The position numbers and the translations under genes are program-made. 64,000 nucleotides of DNA from Trypanosoma brucei gambiense DAL972 (taxonomy: Eukaryota; Euglenozoa; Kinetoplastea; Trypanosomatida; Trypanosomatidae): NCBI RefSeq assembly GCF_000210295.1, contig NC_026739.1:91762-155761 (forward strand). Direction: 5' to 3'. Shown here in pieces: positions 31,742-41,234 of this stretch. The stretch's first letter is position 1, and each line of letters opens with the position of its first letter. The notes below the pieces were generated by a model that had not been told where the DNA came from, searched no databases, and saw only the letters and a program-made list of their open reading frames with translations.

Positions 31742-33607
31742 TTGCTGGTTTGGAGTGTAGCAAGAGTCGCACGTCTTGATTGTTGTTCATGTTGTCGCCG
31801 TTGTAACCGGGGTGGCCACTCGGTGTTCGTGATGTAGAACCTCTATTTTTTTTTTTTTTTTTAAAGAGTGGTTATCGTTTTTTTTTTTAAGAAAATTTCT
31901 TTTTATCTGTTATTTAATTCTGCGTCGATGTTTCAAGTGTTTTCAATATCGCGCGTGCGCAACTATCGTTTACGATGATATTAATTTCCATTCGTAACTG
32001 TGACATGAGCGCACCTACAAGTTTGAAATTTTGTAGATATGCGGTTGTATCAGTATGGCAAGAAATGTCATATGTAACAAATGCAGCTTGTCAGTTGTCG
32101 TTGATTTCATTTTCCTCTCTTTGCTTTGTAGAAATGTGTATATGAACTTATCTGTGAATATGATGGTTTCCGGTGTTTTTTTTAAAATTACCATTGAGTA
32201 ATTTTGTTTTTTGTTTCCAATTTGTGGATATTCTTTTTTTTTTTTCCCTGCTTTACTTCTGTTGATGCTGTTTCGTTAGACCTTCTTTGTTGTAACCTGC
32301 AAGGCCTAATCTCCCGGCGGAATATGCCAGCATTTTATGCATTTGGTGAGTGGTCTGACGTCTTTTCCGGAGGGAGGAAATGGGAAACATGGGGTGGGAG
32401 GGTTATTAGGTGGTGATAACGTTTCTTTTTTCATTAATTTTTTTCGGACGTTTCCTTTGTTAAGGTAATGGTCTTACTTGCTCGCATGTGCGCTGTTGCG
32501 TTGAACTTTGCTTCTATACTCGTTGTTGGGTGTACCCGTATTTCTTTCTTTTTTCTTTGATGGTTTGTAAAGGGCGTGGAGAATGGAAGTGGTATGACTT
32601 TTAGGAGCCGCTATGCGGGAGTGTTCTGGTGATTTACGTGCGAAAATGGGCACATATGCGACTGTGGCGTTCTGTGGTGATGTCTTAGCCCCTCTCGCAT
32701 CCGCGTGGTTGTGTTAACACTTCGCCGTTACGTCGTGTAGTGCCCATGTGCGGGGTGATACAGTTGTTGCGGTGGCAAACAATAGTTAAGTGCATGAGGG
32801 CGGGTGTAGAGAAAGACTTTCGTCGGGCAGAATAAGCCGCTGGGCTTCTTTAACGATGTGACGACCTTTCGATTTTTTTGCTGATGGGCAACTGTGCGGT
32901 TCCTCGTGCTCAAGCAACGGATCACTGCTGTTGGTTGCTCTGCGTCGCTGCTGTCGTGCCTGCTTCCCCTATCTTTTGACTCGATGGGTGCTGGAGGTGT
33001 GTGTGTGTGGAGGGTTGTCTGATTTCTTTTAGCTTTTCAATGCTGCAGAGACAAACCCACATTTTTTTGTTTCTCTTTTGCATAAATGAGATGCCGTGAA
33101 GACACTAAATGGCGACGTGTGCCTCCAACTGCCATGATGACGGCTGTCATGTTCCGCCAATGCCTTCAGGTAGCCGAAATGTTTGGCTTTAAACAGTGTG
33201 TGCGTGTTTGTGGGGTGCGTGGGAACCGGAACTCCGGTGTCTCGGGGAAATGCGTGCCGCTTCTGATGAACCTTCGCCTCCCCCCGATAGCGAGGGAAGC
33301 CCGGTTCCCTCCGTCCACCGCAACGGACTCTTTTACTTGCGTATTGTCGAATATTCACACGAGGGCCTTCCAAACCATGTCACTTGCCAACGCCGGCATG
33401 TCATGGGGAAGAATGAATGGAATACGAAAACCTCATGAAGTGTGCGGCGCTTTCTCGAGACTTCCCCGCCAGCGGTGCCGCCTTCTCTGGTGGTTGAGAT
33501 AATCTCCTCTTTAAAGTGGTTGAAGGAAGCACACCATACGATATCACACCAACCCGCAATAGTAAAGTAAGTAGTGGCATTGGGCGACATTGAAATAACC
33601 AAGGGCA
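31742..33607. other. Non-coding flank of copy 1, possibly from a different locus
   Basis: Differs completely from the 3' flank of copy 2. AT-rich, with T-runs at 31843-31862 and 31877-31888 and a pyrimidine tract ending in AG at about 32232-32280. Small frames are unsupported, apart from the single-frame relic at 33109-33570. The right end flanks the minus-strand kinase tail. The segment may not belong to the array. Confidence 0.6.
33109..33570 (+). pseudogene. Possible small relic gene, one frame with two internal stops
   Basis: One frame reads MATCASNCHDDGCHVPP from 33109, a stop at 33190-33192, then an 80-codon piece (with a polar stretch ASDEPSPPPDSEGSPVP), a second stop at about 33436-33438, and a further 43 codons to TAA at 33568-33570. 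Staying in one frame across the stops suggests a decayed gene, but composition bias alone could give this. No family recognised. Confidence 0.25.
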
Positions 33608-33807
33608 CTACGGTTCCTCATCGGCTTCCTCACTCTCCTCCGTCTCTTCCTCCTCTTCTGCAGCATCATTCTCTTTTTTCTCCTCTTCTGGTTCACTTTC
33701 TTCCTCATCCTCTTCTTCCTCCGTGCAACTCTTGTCAAGTCCGTCCCTGTTAGTAAGTAACGGATGCATTAAGAGTTCCGCTATTGCCGGTCGAGCGCGT
33801 GCGTCTT
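33608..33807 (-). CDS. Protein kinase C-terminus (fragment at assembly gap)
   Basis: Reads DARARPAIAELLMHPLL, the end of a eukaryotic protein kinase C-lobe (the family's D-x-RP-x2-x-ELL-x-HP signature that contains the subdomain XI arginine). A highly acidic tail of about 40 residues (runs of E and D) follows to TAG at 33608-33610. The rest of the kinase is in or beyond the N gap. It is on the minus strand inside a plus-strand cyclase array, and the gap's other side is cyclase sequence. It is therefore most likely a contig end from another locus joined here. Which kinase it is cannot be told. Confidence 0.75.
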
Positions 33808-33908
33808 NNNNNNNNNNNNNNNNNNNNNNNNNNNNNNNNNNNNNNNNNNNNNNNNNNNNNNNNNNNNNNNNNNNNNNNNNNNNNNNNNNNNNNNNNNNNN
33901 NNNNNNNN
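33808..33908. other. Assembly gap (101 N)
   Basis: An N run joining a minus-strand kinase tail to the interior of cyclase copy 2. A reading frame that crosses it is artificial. Confidence 0.98.
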
Positions 33909-36797
33909 TTTGTCAAGAAGATAGCACAGGACAACCGCACTGTGGACATGTACCTGCTCGCTCCTTCCAGTTTTCAACATTTTCTGATCAAAACATGGAG
34001 CGATGCGCTGGTGTCACTTAATCGTACGTTCACTCCTGGACAGCTGATCACAACTGGAACAGTGCCACTCGCTAGTGACAATCGGTCCTCGATGGTTCGG
34101 CACTTCCAGCGTGACATGGACAATTACCTGGATACAAACAGTGACTGGAAGGGCTTTGCGAAACCTGAACATTACCTTAAGGACGACAAATTAGGGGAGA
34201 TGATGGTGTTTGGATGGCTTGCGGGAGAAGTTCTGTTTGAGGCCCTAAACAACGCTCCACAACTGACAAACCGTACTTCATTCATGGAATCTCTGTACAA
34301 GCAGCGTCGCTACGTGATTGATGACTTTGTGGTTGGTGACTTTGGTGGTGAGTGCGATGAGGGCGCTGCATTACAGGGTGCCATGTGTAATTGCAATCAA
34401 GGCGGCAGCATGGCGCATATGAGAGTTGTTGATGACAGCCTCAGTTTGAAGCCTATGAAGAAAGGCTCTGTGACGTGGAGTGTATCGGAGTGCTCAAGTG
34501 CTAATGTGCAGGTGAGCGCACCGTTAATCGGACTGTATGTAGTCCTTACGGATGATAAAGTTGCACAACGTGCGAGCATGAGGTGGTCGTTGGGCGCTCG
34601 GAGCATCGAGGAAGCGGATGATGTTGATAAGAGAATATTTTTCCATTCCTTAAAGGTTAATTTGAAAAATTTAACGCAATCACTTGAACAAGTAAGGGAC
34701 ACGAAGGCTGTAGCTGCAGTTCTTGGTGTTGTTACCGCTGATATTCTGAGCGTGCCGAATATGACTTTCATTGGTACTCTTCCCCTGTCCCCCCGGTTGA
34801 ACAAGTTCTGGAGAAACGTGATCCATCTGCAACCGCTACTTGCGCAGCAGCTATATGTGCTTGCTGTATACCTCTCCAACACCTCTTCCACGGGAGTGAA
34901 GGCGCTTGTTCGCGGGGGTGAAGCATCTGAGGTTGTAGACACGCTTGATAAGTCATTGGTTACGTTTGGTGTGTCGCTTGATTCCAGTAAGACACTTGGT
35001 GATGATGACCCGATATCGTCATATCTCTCGGGTAATGGAGATGTGTTTTGTATTGGACTCACTCCCCCTGACGTTGCTGCGGTTGCGCGGCACCTTCAGA
35101 CCCACCGCAGGGCCCGTGTATTCGTTCCATTCAATGACATTTTGTTGTTTTATCAGGAGTTTGTGGCTGCATTTAATGCGAGTAAAGAGTCTATTGCCAG
35201 CTCAGAGCGGCTCCTATTCGCGACGAGTTTCCCACACTGGGCGGAGAAGAACACGAAATCAGATATGGTTGCGAGATTTCATCGCCATGTCAATGAATCG
35301 CATTGGGATCCACTAACGTTCCTGGGCTTTGCTACCACTCGGTTGCTTCAGGTTGTTATCTCCAATATGAGGAAGGTGAATGCAGAGCTGCTGGCAGACC
35401 GCATTTACACGGAGTCCAACATCAGAGTGGATGACGTGCGATTTGGACCCTTCAGTGATGCGGAATGTGTTTCTGGTACGAGTGTTTCGGCAAATGAGTG
35501 TGCCTCAAACTTTGGAGCCACAAACATTTCTGTATGGTCGATGGCGCGTGTGCTGAATTCAAGCTTGCCCAGGACACAGGTTGGGATGACACCGTCTATG
35601 GACTATGTTATTCCGCAAGAGGGTCAACTCACACAGTCACAGATAGCTGGAATAATTTCTGGGTGTGTATCCGCCTTGTTATTATTTATTGCCCTTGGTG
35701 TGTTCCTACACATCTCCCTGCGGAACGCTCGTAACAACAACCGTGCACCCAAGGAGCCAACGGACCCCGTGACACTAATATTTACTGACATTGAGAGCAG
35801 CACTGCGTTGTGGGCTGCACACCCTGATCTGATGCCCGATGCCGTCGCCGCGCATCATCGTATGGTCCGTTCACTGATTGGGAGGTATAAGTGCTACGAA
35901 GTCAAAACTGTTGGGGATTCGTTCATGATAGCGAGTAAGAGTCCTTTCGCTGCCGTCCAACTCGCACAGGAATTACAGCTGTGTTTCTTGCATCATGACT
36001 GGGGAACAAATGCACTTGATGATTCTTACCGTGAGTTTGAGGAGCAGCGTGCGGAGGGAGAATGTGAGTACACACCACCAACCGCGCATATGGATCCTGA
36101 AGTGTACAGTCGTTTGTGGAATGGCCTGCGTGTACGTGTTGGAATCCACACCGGGTTGTGCGACATCCGACACGATGAAGTGACGAAGGGATATGACTAC
36201 TATGGGCGGACTCCAAACATGGCAGCAAGGACGGAGAGTGTAGCAAATGGTGGTCAGGTGCTGATGACGCATGCGGCGTACATGTCGCTGTCAGCTGAGG
36301 ATCGTAAGCAAATTGATGTCACTGCACTTGGTGCTGTCGCACTTCGCGGTGTGAGTGATCCGGTTAAGATGTACCAGCTGAATACCGTGCCTAGTCGTAA
36401 CTTTGCTGCATTACGGCTGGACCGCGAATACTTTTTTGATGAGGGCGAGGATGGCACGACAACCTCCACAAGCGACCACAGTTCTTCACGTGCGGAGCTG
36501 AGTGAATCAGCTCAGATAATTGCAACTGCACTACAGTCGCTGTTAAGCACGTTCAAGACAGCGCATCGTGAGAAGTTGTTGCTGCCGTATTGTGAGCGTT
36601 GGCGTGTGCCTCTTCCCCGTAAAGCTGCATCCGAGTGGGATGACGCCTACTGTGAGGAAGTGGTGCGTCGCATTGCAGTTAAGGTTGGGCGCGTCGCTGA
36701 CCATGGCGCTCATAGTGGAAGTGAGTCGTCAAGTACGCAAGGCAGTTCATCAATTATTATCGTCCCCTTTTACGACATGCACCTTCAGGAATACTAA
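33909..36797 (+). CDS. GRESAG4: Receptor-type adenylate cyclase GRESAG4, copy 2 (5' end missing at gap)
   Basis: Begins at the gap with the codon for F equivalent to residue 282 of copy 1, so signal peptide and first lobe are unseen. 962 residues remain, covering the rest of the ectodomain, the membrane span and an intact catalytic domain (FTDIESS, VGDSF). Substitutions relative to copy 1 include NQGGSMAHMRVVDDS for NEGGSMAHMRVVVNS, TLPLS for PIPLF, PPD for LTD, THRR for THLR, WAEK for WAKK and LTQSQ for LTRSQ. The C-terminus ends FYDMHLQEY, unlike copy 1. It is followed by a 198-bp spacer unique to this copy, then the upstream repeat of copy 3. Confidence 0.93.
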   Translation, partial: FVKKIAQDNRTVDMYLLAPSSFQHFLIKTWSDALVSLNRTFTPGQLITTGTVPLASDNRSSMVRHFQRDMDNYLDTNSDWKGFAKPEHYLKDDKLGEMMVFGWLAGEVLFEALNNAPQLTNRTSFMESLYKQRRYVIDDFVVGDFGGECDEGAALQGAMCNCNQGGSMAHMRVVDDSLSLKPMKKGSVTWSVSECSSANVQVSAPLIGLYVVLTDDKVAQRASMRWSLGARSIEEADDVDKRIFFHSLKVNLKNLTQSLEQVRDTKAVAAVLGVVTADILSVPNMTFIGTLPLSPRLNKFWRNVIHLQPLLAQQLYVLAVYLSNTSSTGVKALVRGGEASEVVDTLDKSLVTFGVSLDSSKTLGDDDPISSYLSGNGDVFCIGLTPPDVAAVARHLQTHRRARVFVPFNDILLFYQEFVAAFNASKESIASSERLLFATSFPHWAEKNTKSDMVARFHRHVNESHWDPLTFLGFATTRLLQVVISNMRKVNAELLADRIYTESNIRVDDVRFGPFSDAECVSGTSVSANECASNFGATNISVWSMARVLNSSLPRTQVGMTPSMDYVIPQEGQLTQSQIAGIISGCVSALLLFIALGVFLHISLRNARNNNRAPKEPTDPVTLIFTDIESSTALWAAHPDLMPDAVAAHHRMVRSLIGRYKCYEVKTVGDSFMIASKSPFAAVQLAQELQLCFLHHDWGTNALDDSYREFEEQRAEGECEYTPPTAHMDPEVYSRLWNGLRVRVGIHTGLCDIRHDEVTKGYDYYGRTPNMAARTESVANGGQVLMTHAAYMSLSAEDRKQIDVTALGAVALRGVSDPVKMYQLNTVPSRNFAALRLDREYFFDEGEDGTTTSTSDHSSSRAELSESAQIIATALQSLLSTFKTAHREKLLLPYCERWRVPLPRKAASEWDDAYCEEVVRRIAVKVGRVADHGAHSGSESSSTQGSSSIIIVPFYDMHLQEY

Positions 36798-37825
36798 CCT
36801 TGTCATTGATGATATTCGTAGAGTAGCAGTAACACACCGGATTTCTGTTGGGTCGCCATTATTACGATGAAGCCGTTGCCCATCGGCCGATGGCTCGCAA
36901 TGTAAATGAATGTTATATGCATTAATAGTGCCAGCGTTTAGTGACGTTCATGCTTATTTCAACAATATGTTTATTTATTTTTTTAACTCTTGTTTTTATT
37001 TTCTTACATATCAAATCTTCCAGTGGTAATTCTTCCCTTGTATGCCAACAGGAGTGCGTAGACCTGCATTATCTTTTAAAAAATACATATTACCTTCTTA
37101 CGTGTTAACTTTGTGAAACATAACCTATGCGACACGATCTTTTCGAATGATGGATATGCAAATGACTCTGCCCCAATGCCATGTGTCATGCTGTCCAGCA
37201 CTCAGTGTTGGTGGTGACTTTATGAGCACCGCTTTAACTATTGTTTGGCAGTGCATTCCTTGTTTTTATGAAGTCAGGTTGATGCGCAGTGGTTACCGTT
37301 ATTTCTTTCCTTTGTAAATATACATAAATATATGCATATTTCAGTATTTAAATACGTATGCTTACCTTGTTTGAGGTTCTATCATATTTGAAAAACATTT
37401 TTTTATTTTTGTTTTGTCTACCTCACTTTAATGCTATATTTATCCACTACGGCACAGCAGGTGGCACCTTCCTCACACAGTCCCATGGAGGTTTATTTGC
37501 GATTGCCCAGGAAGTGGAACAGGAGGGGGAATATGGGAGTTAGGCGATGCGTCACAATTGCACTTTGCCGCTCTTACGGTGAGTTAACCGAATATTCTTT
37601 CGTGTGTGAACCGTAGTATTTCCACCCTCCCAGGGTTGAGGGTTTAATATTTTGATTATGTCGCGATTGGTGACTTTCTATTTCTGTCCAATACGTCGCC
37701 GGGCATGATCTGCATATGTATTAAGCGCGCCGATGCCACTTTACTGGTTTCTATTTTCCCTCTTTGATATTCTTCTCGAAGACACAAGATTTCACATACG
37801 AATAATACCACACATTACCGAAAGT
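36798..37825 (+). repeat. Intergenic region between cyclase copies 2 and 3
   Basis: 36798-36995 is the copy 2 3' flank, seen once in the window. 36996-37825 is the shared upstream repeat, including the splice acceptor (pyrimidine tract at about 37746-37777, AG at about 37780 and 37787) before the ATG at 37826. No separate gene is seen. Confidence 0.85.
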
Positions 37826-40516
37826 ATGCACTGGCAGGAAGGTGGCGGAAGAGGATGTGTGTACACTCATGGAAACTGCAGGCGGAACCTTACCGCAGGG
37901 AGCCCTGCAAGGCGTTACAGCATGTACAAGCACTCACCTGTCATTACTGCTGTATCACTGCTACACTTGTTGCCTTTGCTACTCATGTGGATGCCACCTG
38001 TGTGCGCGGATGACAGTGCTGTGACGGTAAATGTGCTATCCATGATGTATAATCCGGAATATTACGTTGAGAAAGTGAACGCCATCAATGCCGGCTTTGA
38101 CGCATCACTGAGTGCCCACGGTTGGAAGACGGGCTCCGGTGCGACAATATCTGTCATCCGTCCCCCATCGTACAACACCACAGCTGAGGACATATTTCAG
38201 CTGGGGGTGAAACAAAGTGAAGGGAAGTTATTAGTTGTATTCGGGCCCCTGGGTACTGACCCTGTCGTTTGGGTTCGTGATAAACTAAAGGAAAATGATC
38301 TTGTTGCCATCGCTCCTATTGCGTACTCCAGTGAGGTCCGTGGTTGGAACCCTCACCTCTATTCAATAAGTGTCGAACCCAATGCTGAGCTCCTCGCCCT
38401 CATTCGATACGCTGTTGTTTATCTGGGTCTGCCGCGTGTAGGTTTGATGTATGCGAAGGGTAATGGGTTTGACAAGGAGTCATATGAGTTTACCATGCGA
38501 ATAATGGAAATGATGGGCCGCAAGCCATGTGGAGTGTTCGCTGTGGAGAGCAGTGGGGGTCGGGACGTCTTGGAGGGTGAATTGAATACCAAGTGGGGGC
38601 AATTTGTTGCTACACGTCCGCAGGCTGTACTGCTATTTTCGTCAATCGCGGATGATACCACCGGGTGGTTTGTCAAGAAGATAGCACAGGACAACCGCAC
38701 TGTGGACATGTACCTGCTCGCCCCTTCCAGTTTTCAACATTTTCTGATCAAAACATGGAGCGATGCGCTGGTGTCACTTAATCGTACGTTCACTCCTGGA
38801 CAGCTGATCACAACTGGAACAGTGCCACTCGCTAGTGACAATCGGTCCTCGATGGTTCGGCACTTCCAGCGTGACATGGACAATTACCTGGATACAAACA
38901 GTGACTGGAAGGGCTTTGCGAAACCTGAACATTACCTTAAGGACGACAAATTAGGGGAGATGATGGTGTTTGGATGGCTTGCGGGAGAAGTTCTGTTTGA
39001 GGCCCTAAACAACGCTCCACAACTGACAAACCGTACTTCATTCATGGAATCTCTGTACAAGCAGCGTCGCTACGTGATTGATGACTTTGTGGTTGGTGAC
39101 TTTGGTGGTGAGTGCGATGAGGGCGCTGCATTACAGGGTGCCATGTGTAATTGCAATGAAGGCGGCAGCATGGCGCATATGAGAGTTGTTGTCAACAGCC
39201 TCAGTTTGAAGCCTATGAAGAAAGGCTCTGTGACGTGGAGTGTATCGGAGTGCTCAAGTGCTAATGTGCAGGTGAGCGCACCGTTAATCGGACTGTATGT
39301 AGTCCTTACGGATGATAAAGTTGCACAACGTGCGAGCATGAGGTGGTCGTTGGGCGCTCGGAGCCTCGAGGAAGCGGATGATGTTGATAAGAGAATATTT
39401 TTTTACCCACTATACGCAGAGTCAGGAAATGCAGCGAAGACTTTTGAAAAAATTCGCGACACGAAGGCCGTAGCTGCAGTTCTTGGTGTTGTTACCGCTG
39501 ATATTCTGAGCGTGCCGAATATGACTTTCATTGGTACTCTTCCCCTGTCCCCCCGGTTGAACAAGTTCTGGAGAAACGTGATCCATCTGCAACCGCTACT
39601 TGCGCAGCAGCTATATGTGCTTGCTGTATACCTCTCCAACACCTCTTCCACGGGAGTGAAGGCGCTTGTTCGCGGGGGTGAAGCATCTGAGGTTGTAGAC
39701 ACGCTTGATAAGTCATTGGTTACGTTTGGTGTGTCGCTTGATTCCAGTAAGACACTTGGTGATGATGACCCGATATCGTCATATCTCTCGGGTAATGGAG
39801 ATGTGTTTTGTATTGGACTCACTCTCACTGACGTTGCTGCGGTTGCGCGGCACCTTCAGACCCACCTCAGGGCCCGTGTATTCGTTCCATTCAATGACAT
39901 TTTGTTGTTTTATCAGGAGTTTGTGGCTGCATTTAATGCGAGTAAAGAGTCTATTGCCAGCTCAGAGCGGCTCCTATTCGCGACGAGTTTCCCACACTGG
40001 GCGGAGAAGAACACGAAATCAGATATGGTTGCGAGATTTCATCGCCATGTCAATGAATCGCATTGGGATCCACTAACGTTCCTGGGCTTTGCTACCACTC
40101 GGTTGCTTCAGGTTGTTATCTCCAATATGAGGAAGGTGAATGCAGAGCTGCTGGCAGACCGCATTTACACGGAGTCCAACATCAGAGTGGATGACGTGCG
40201 ATTTGGACCCTTCAGTGATGCGGAATGTGTTTCTGGTACGAGTGTTTCGGCAAATGAGTGTGCCTCAAACTTTGGAGCCACAAACATTTCTGTATGGTCG
40301 ATGGCGCGTGTGCTGAATTCAAGCTTGCCCAGGACACAGGTTGGGATGACACCGTCTATGGACTATGTTATTCCGCAAGAGGGTCAACTCACACGGTCAC
40401 AGATAGCTGGAATAATTTCTGGGTGTGTATCCGCCTTGTTATTATTTATTGCCCTTGATCAAATACACACGCTCTTCCCTCTTTCCCGCATATGTGTGTA
40501 TTTGATAAAGTCATAA
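37826..40516 (+). CDS. GRESAG4: GRESAG4 copy 3, receptor-only: lacks the cyclase domain
   Basis: 896 residues from the ATG at 37826. Identical or nearly so to copy 1 through signal peptide, ectodomain and membrane span (SQIAGIISGCVSALLLFIAL). Sequence identity breaks at 40457, and 20 unrelated codons follow to a stop at 40514-40516. The whole cytoplasmic catalytic domain, including both metal-binding aspartates, is absent, so no cAMP can be made by this chain alone. One patch (39401-39461) is replaced by unrelated codons of the same length, giving YPLYAESGNAAKTFEKI instead of HSLKVNLKNLTQSLEQV. It may be a real truncated receptor, a pseudogene or an assembly chimera; the nearby single N and stray fragments make the last likely. 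Confidence 0.85.
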   Translation: MHWQEGGGRGCVYTHGNCRRNLTAGSPARRYSMYKHSPVITAVSLLHLLPLLLMWMPPVCADDSAVTVNVLSMMYNPEYYVEKVNAINAGFDASLSAHGWKTGSGATISVIRPPSYNTTAEDIFQLGVKQSEGKLLVVFGPLGTDPVVWVRDKLKENDLVAIAPIAYSSEVRGWNPHLYSISVEPNAELLALIRYAVVYLGLPRVGLMYAKGNGFDKESYEFTMRIMEMMGRKPCGVFAVESSGGRDVLEGELNTKWGQFVATRPQAVLLFSSIADDTTGWFVKKIAQDNRTVDMYLLAPSSFQHFLIKTWSDALVSLNRTFTPGQLITTGTVPLASDNRSSMVRHFQRDMDNYLDTNSDWKGFAKPEHYLKDDKLGEMMVFGWLAGEVLFEALNNAPQLTNRTSFMESLYKQRRYVIDDFVVGDFGGECDEGAALQGAMCNCNEGGSMAHMRVVVNSLSLKPMKKGSVTWSVSECSSANVQVSAPLIGLYVVLTDDKVAQRASMRWSLGARSLEEADDVDKRIFFYPLYAESGNAAKTFEKIRDTKAVAAVLGVVTADILSVPNMTFIGTLPLSPRLNKFWRNVIHLQPLLAQQLYVLAVYLSNTSSTGVKALVRGGEASEVVDTLDKSLVTFGVSLDSSKTLGDDDPISSYLSGNGDVFCIGLTLTDVAAVARHLQTHLRARVFVPFNDILLFYQEFVAAFNASKESIASSERLLFATSFPHWAEKNTKSDMVARFHRHVNESHWDPLTFLGFATTRLLQVVISNMRKVNAELLADRIYTESNIRVDDVRFGPFSDAECVSGTSVSANECASNFGATNISVWSMARVLNSSLPRTQVGMTPSMDYVIPQEGQLTRSQIAGIISGCVSALLLFIALDQIHTLFPLSRICVYLIKS

Positions 40517-40532
40517 GGAAACAACACTGACA

Positions 40533-40709
40533 ATGAGCATGGACACCCGTATGGTGAATTTTGGTTTTACGCGTGCTGCTCTCCTGTGCGGTCTTTTATT
40601 ATTGCTAACTGCCGTGTGTCCGCTGCGTGTGACTGCTGCTGATGGTGATGATGGACGCGTGATTGTTAATATCAATACTATAATTTCTATGGTCAATCGT
40701 GCATTTATT
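40533..40709 (+). CDS. N-terminus of a secreted/membrane protein (fragment)
   Basis: The ATG at 40533-40535 opens a 59-codon frame with a clear signal peptide: a charged start, then RAALLCGLLLLLTAVC and a cleavage-like RVTAADG. The mature start (GRVIVNINTI) is loosely like the first strand of the GRESAG4 ectodomain (AVTVNVLSMM), so a divergent ESAG4-type gene start is possible. A pyrimidine tract and AG sites lie just upstream at about 40472-40515, as for a real gene start. It is interrupted by a single N at 40710, beyond which unrelated sequence begins. Confidence 0.45.
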
Positions 40710-40844
40710 NGTGATCACGCACACATCACCCACAAAACACCGTACATCACACGCAGTGCATCCAACCACATTAAAAACATGGAGACAAGATAGAAAAGAA
40801 AAACAAACAAACAAAAACCAGAAGAACACTGAGAGACTACCAGA

Positions 40845-40866
40845 CACACACACACACACACACAGT
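40845..40866. repeat. (CA)n microsatellite
   Basis: A short CA tract just beyond the stop codon of the minus-strand fragment at 40870-41134. Confidence 0.85.
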
Positions 40867-40869
40867 CGA

Positions 40870-41134
40870 TTACGTGGGACCAAATAAGGGAAAGAAACTA
40901 TAGGAACCTTCGCCACCACTCCATGAATTATCTTTAAAACAAGACTGCGAGAAGGGTGACGACAACCTCAGATGCGGCTCCACGTCGCATTGGGGTGCAA
41001 ACGTTGGCACAAGTGGCCGAAAAGATGACTCCCGCCATGTCATTTCCCGCCCCACGCCTTTGGGTTTTGTAGGAGTTTTAGGTGCCATTGGCTTCAGATG
41101 AGGTGAACCCGCCGCAACTACGTTAAAACGTTGT
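40870..41134 (-). CDS. C-terminal fragment of an unidentified protein at gap
   Basis: From the gap edge a minus-strand frame runs 87 codons to TAA at 40870-40872. It is rich in P, S and K (SPHLKPMAPKTPTKPKG) and ends GSYSFFPLFGPT. No family recognised. Its orientation opposes the array and it is bounded by a 100-N gap and a nearby single N. It is best read as the end of a gene from another locus, though a frame by chance is possible. Confidence 0.4.
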
Positions 41135-41234
41135 NNNNNNNNNNNNNNNNNNNNNNNNNNNNNNNNNNNNNNNNNNNNNNNNNNNNNNNNNNNNNNNNNN
41201 NNNNNNNNNNNNNNNNNNNNNNNNNNNNNNNNNN
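41135..41234. other. Assembly gap (100 N)
   Basis: Exactly 100 N, a conventional size for a gap of unknown length. The sequence right of it starts in the cyclase upstream repeat. A further single N is at 41299. Confidence 0.98.

Noticed and set aside
33723..33908. Apparent N-terminal extension of cyclase copy 2 across the gap
   Set aside because: The frame runs through N's and into DNA antisense to the kinase tail; it is an artefact.
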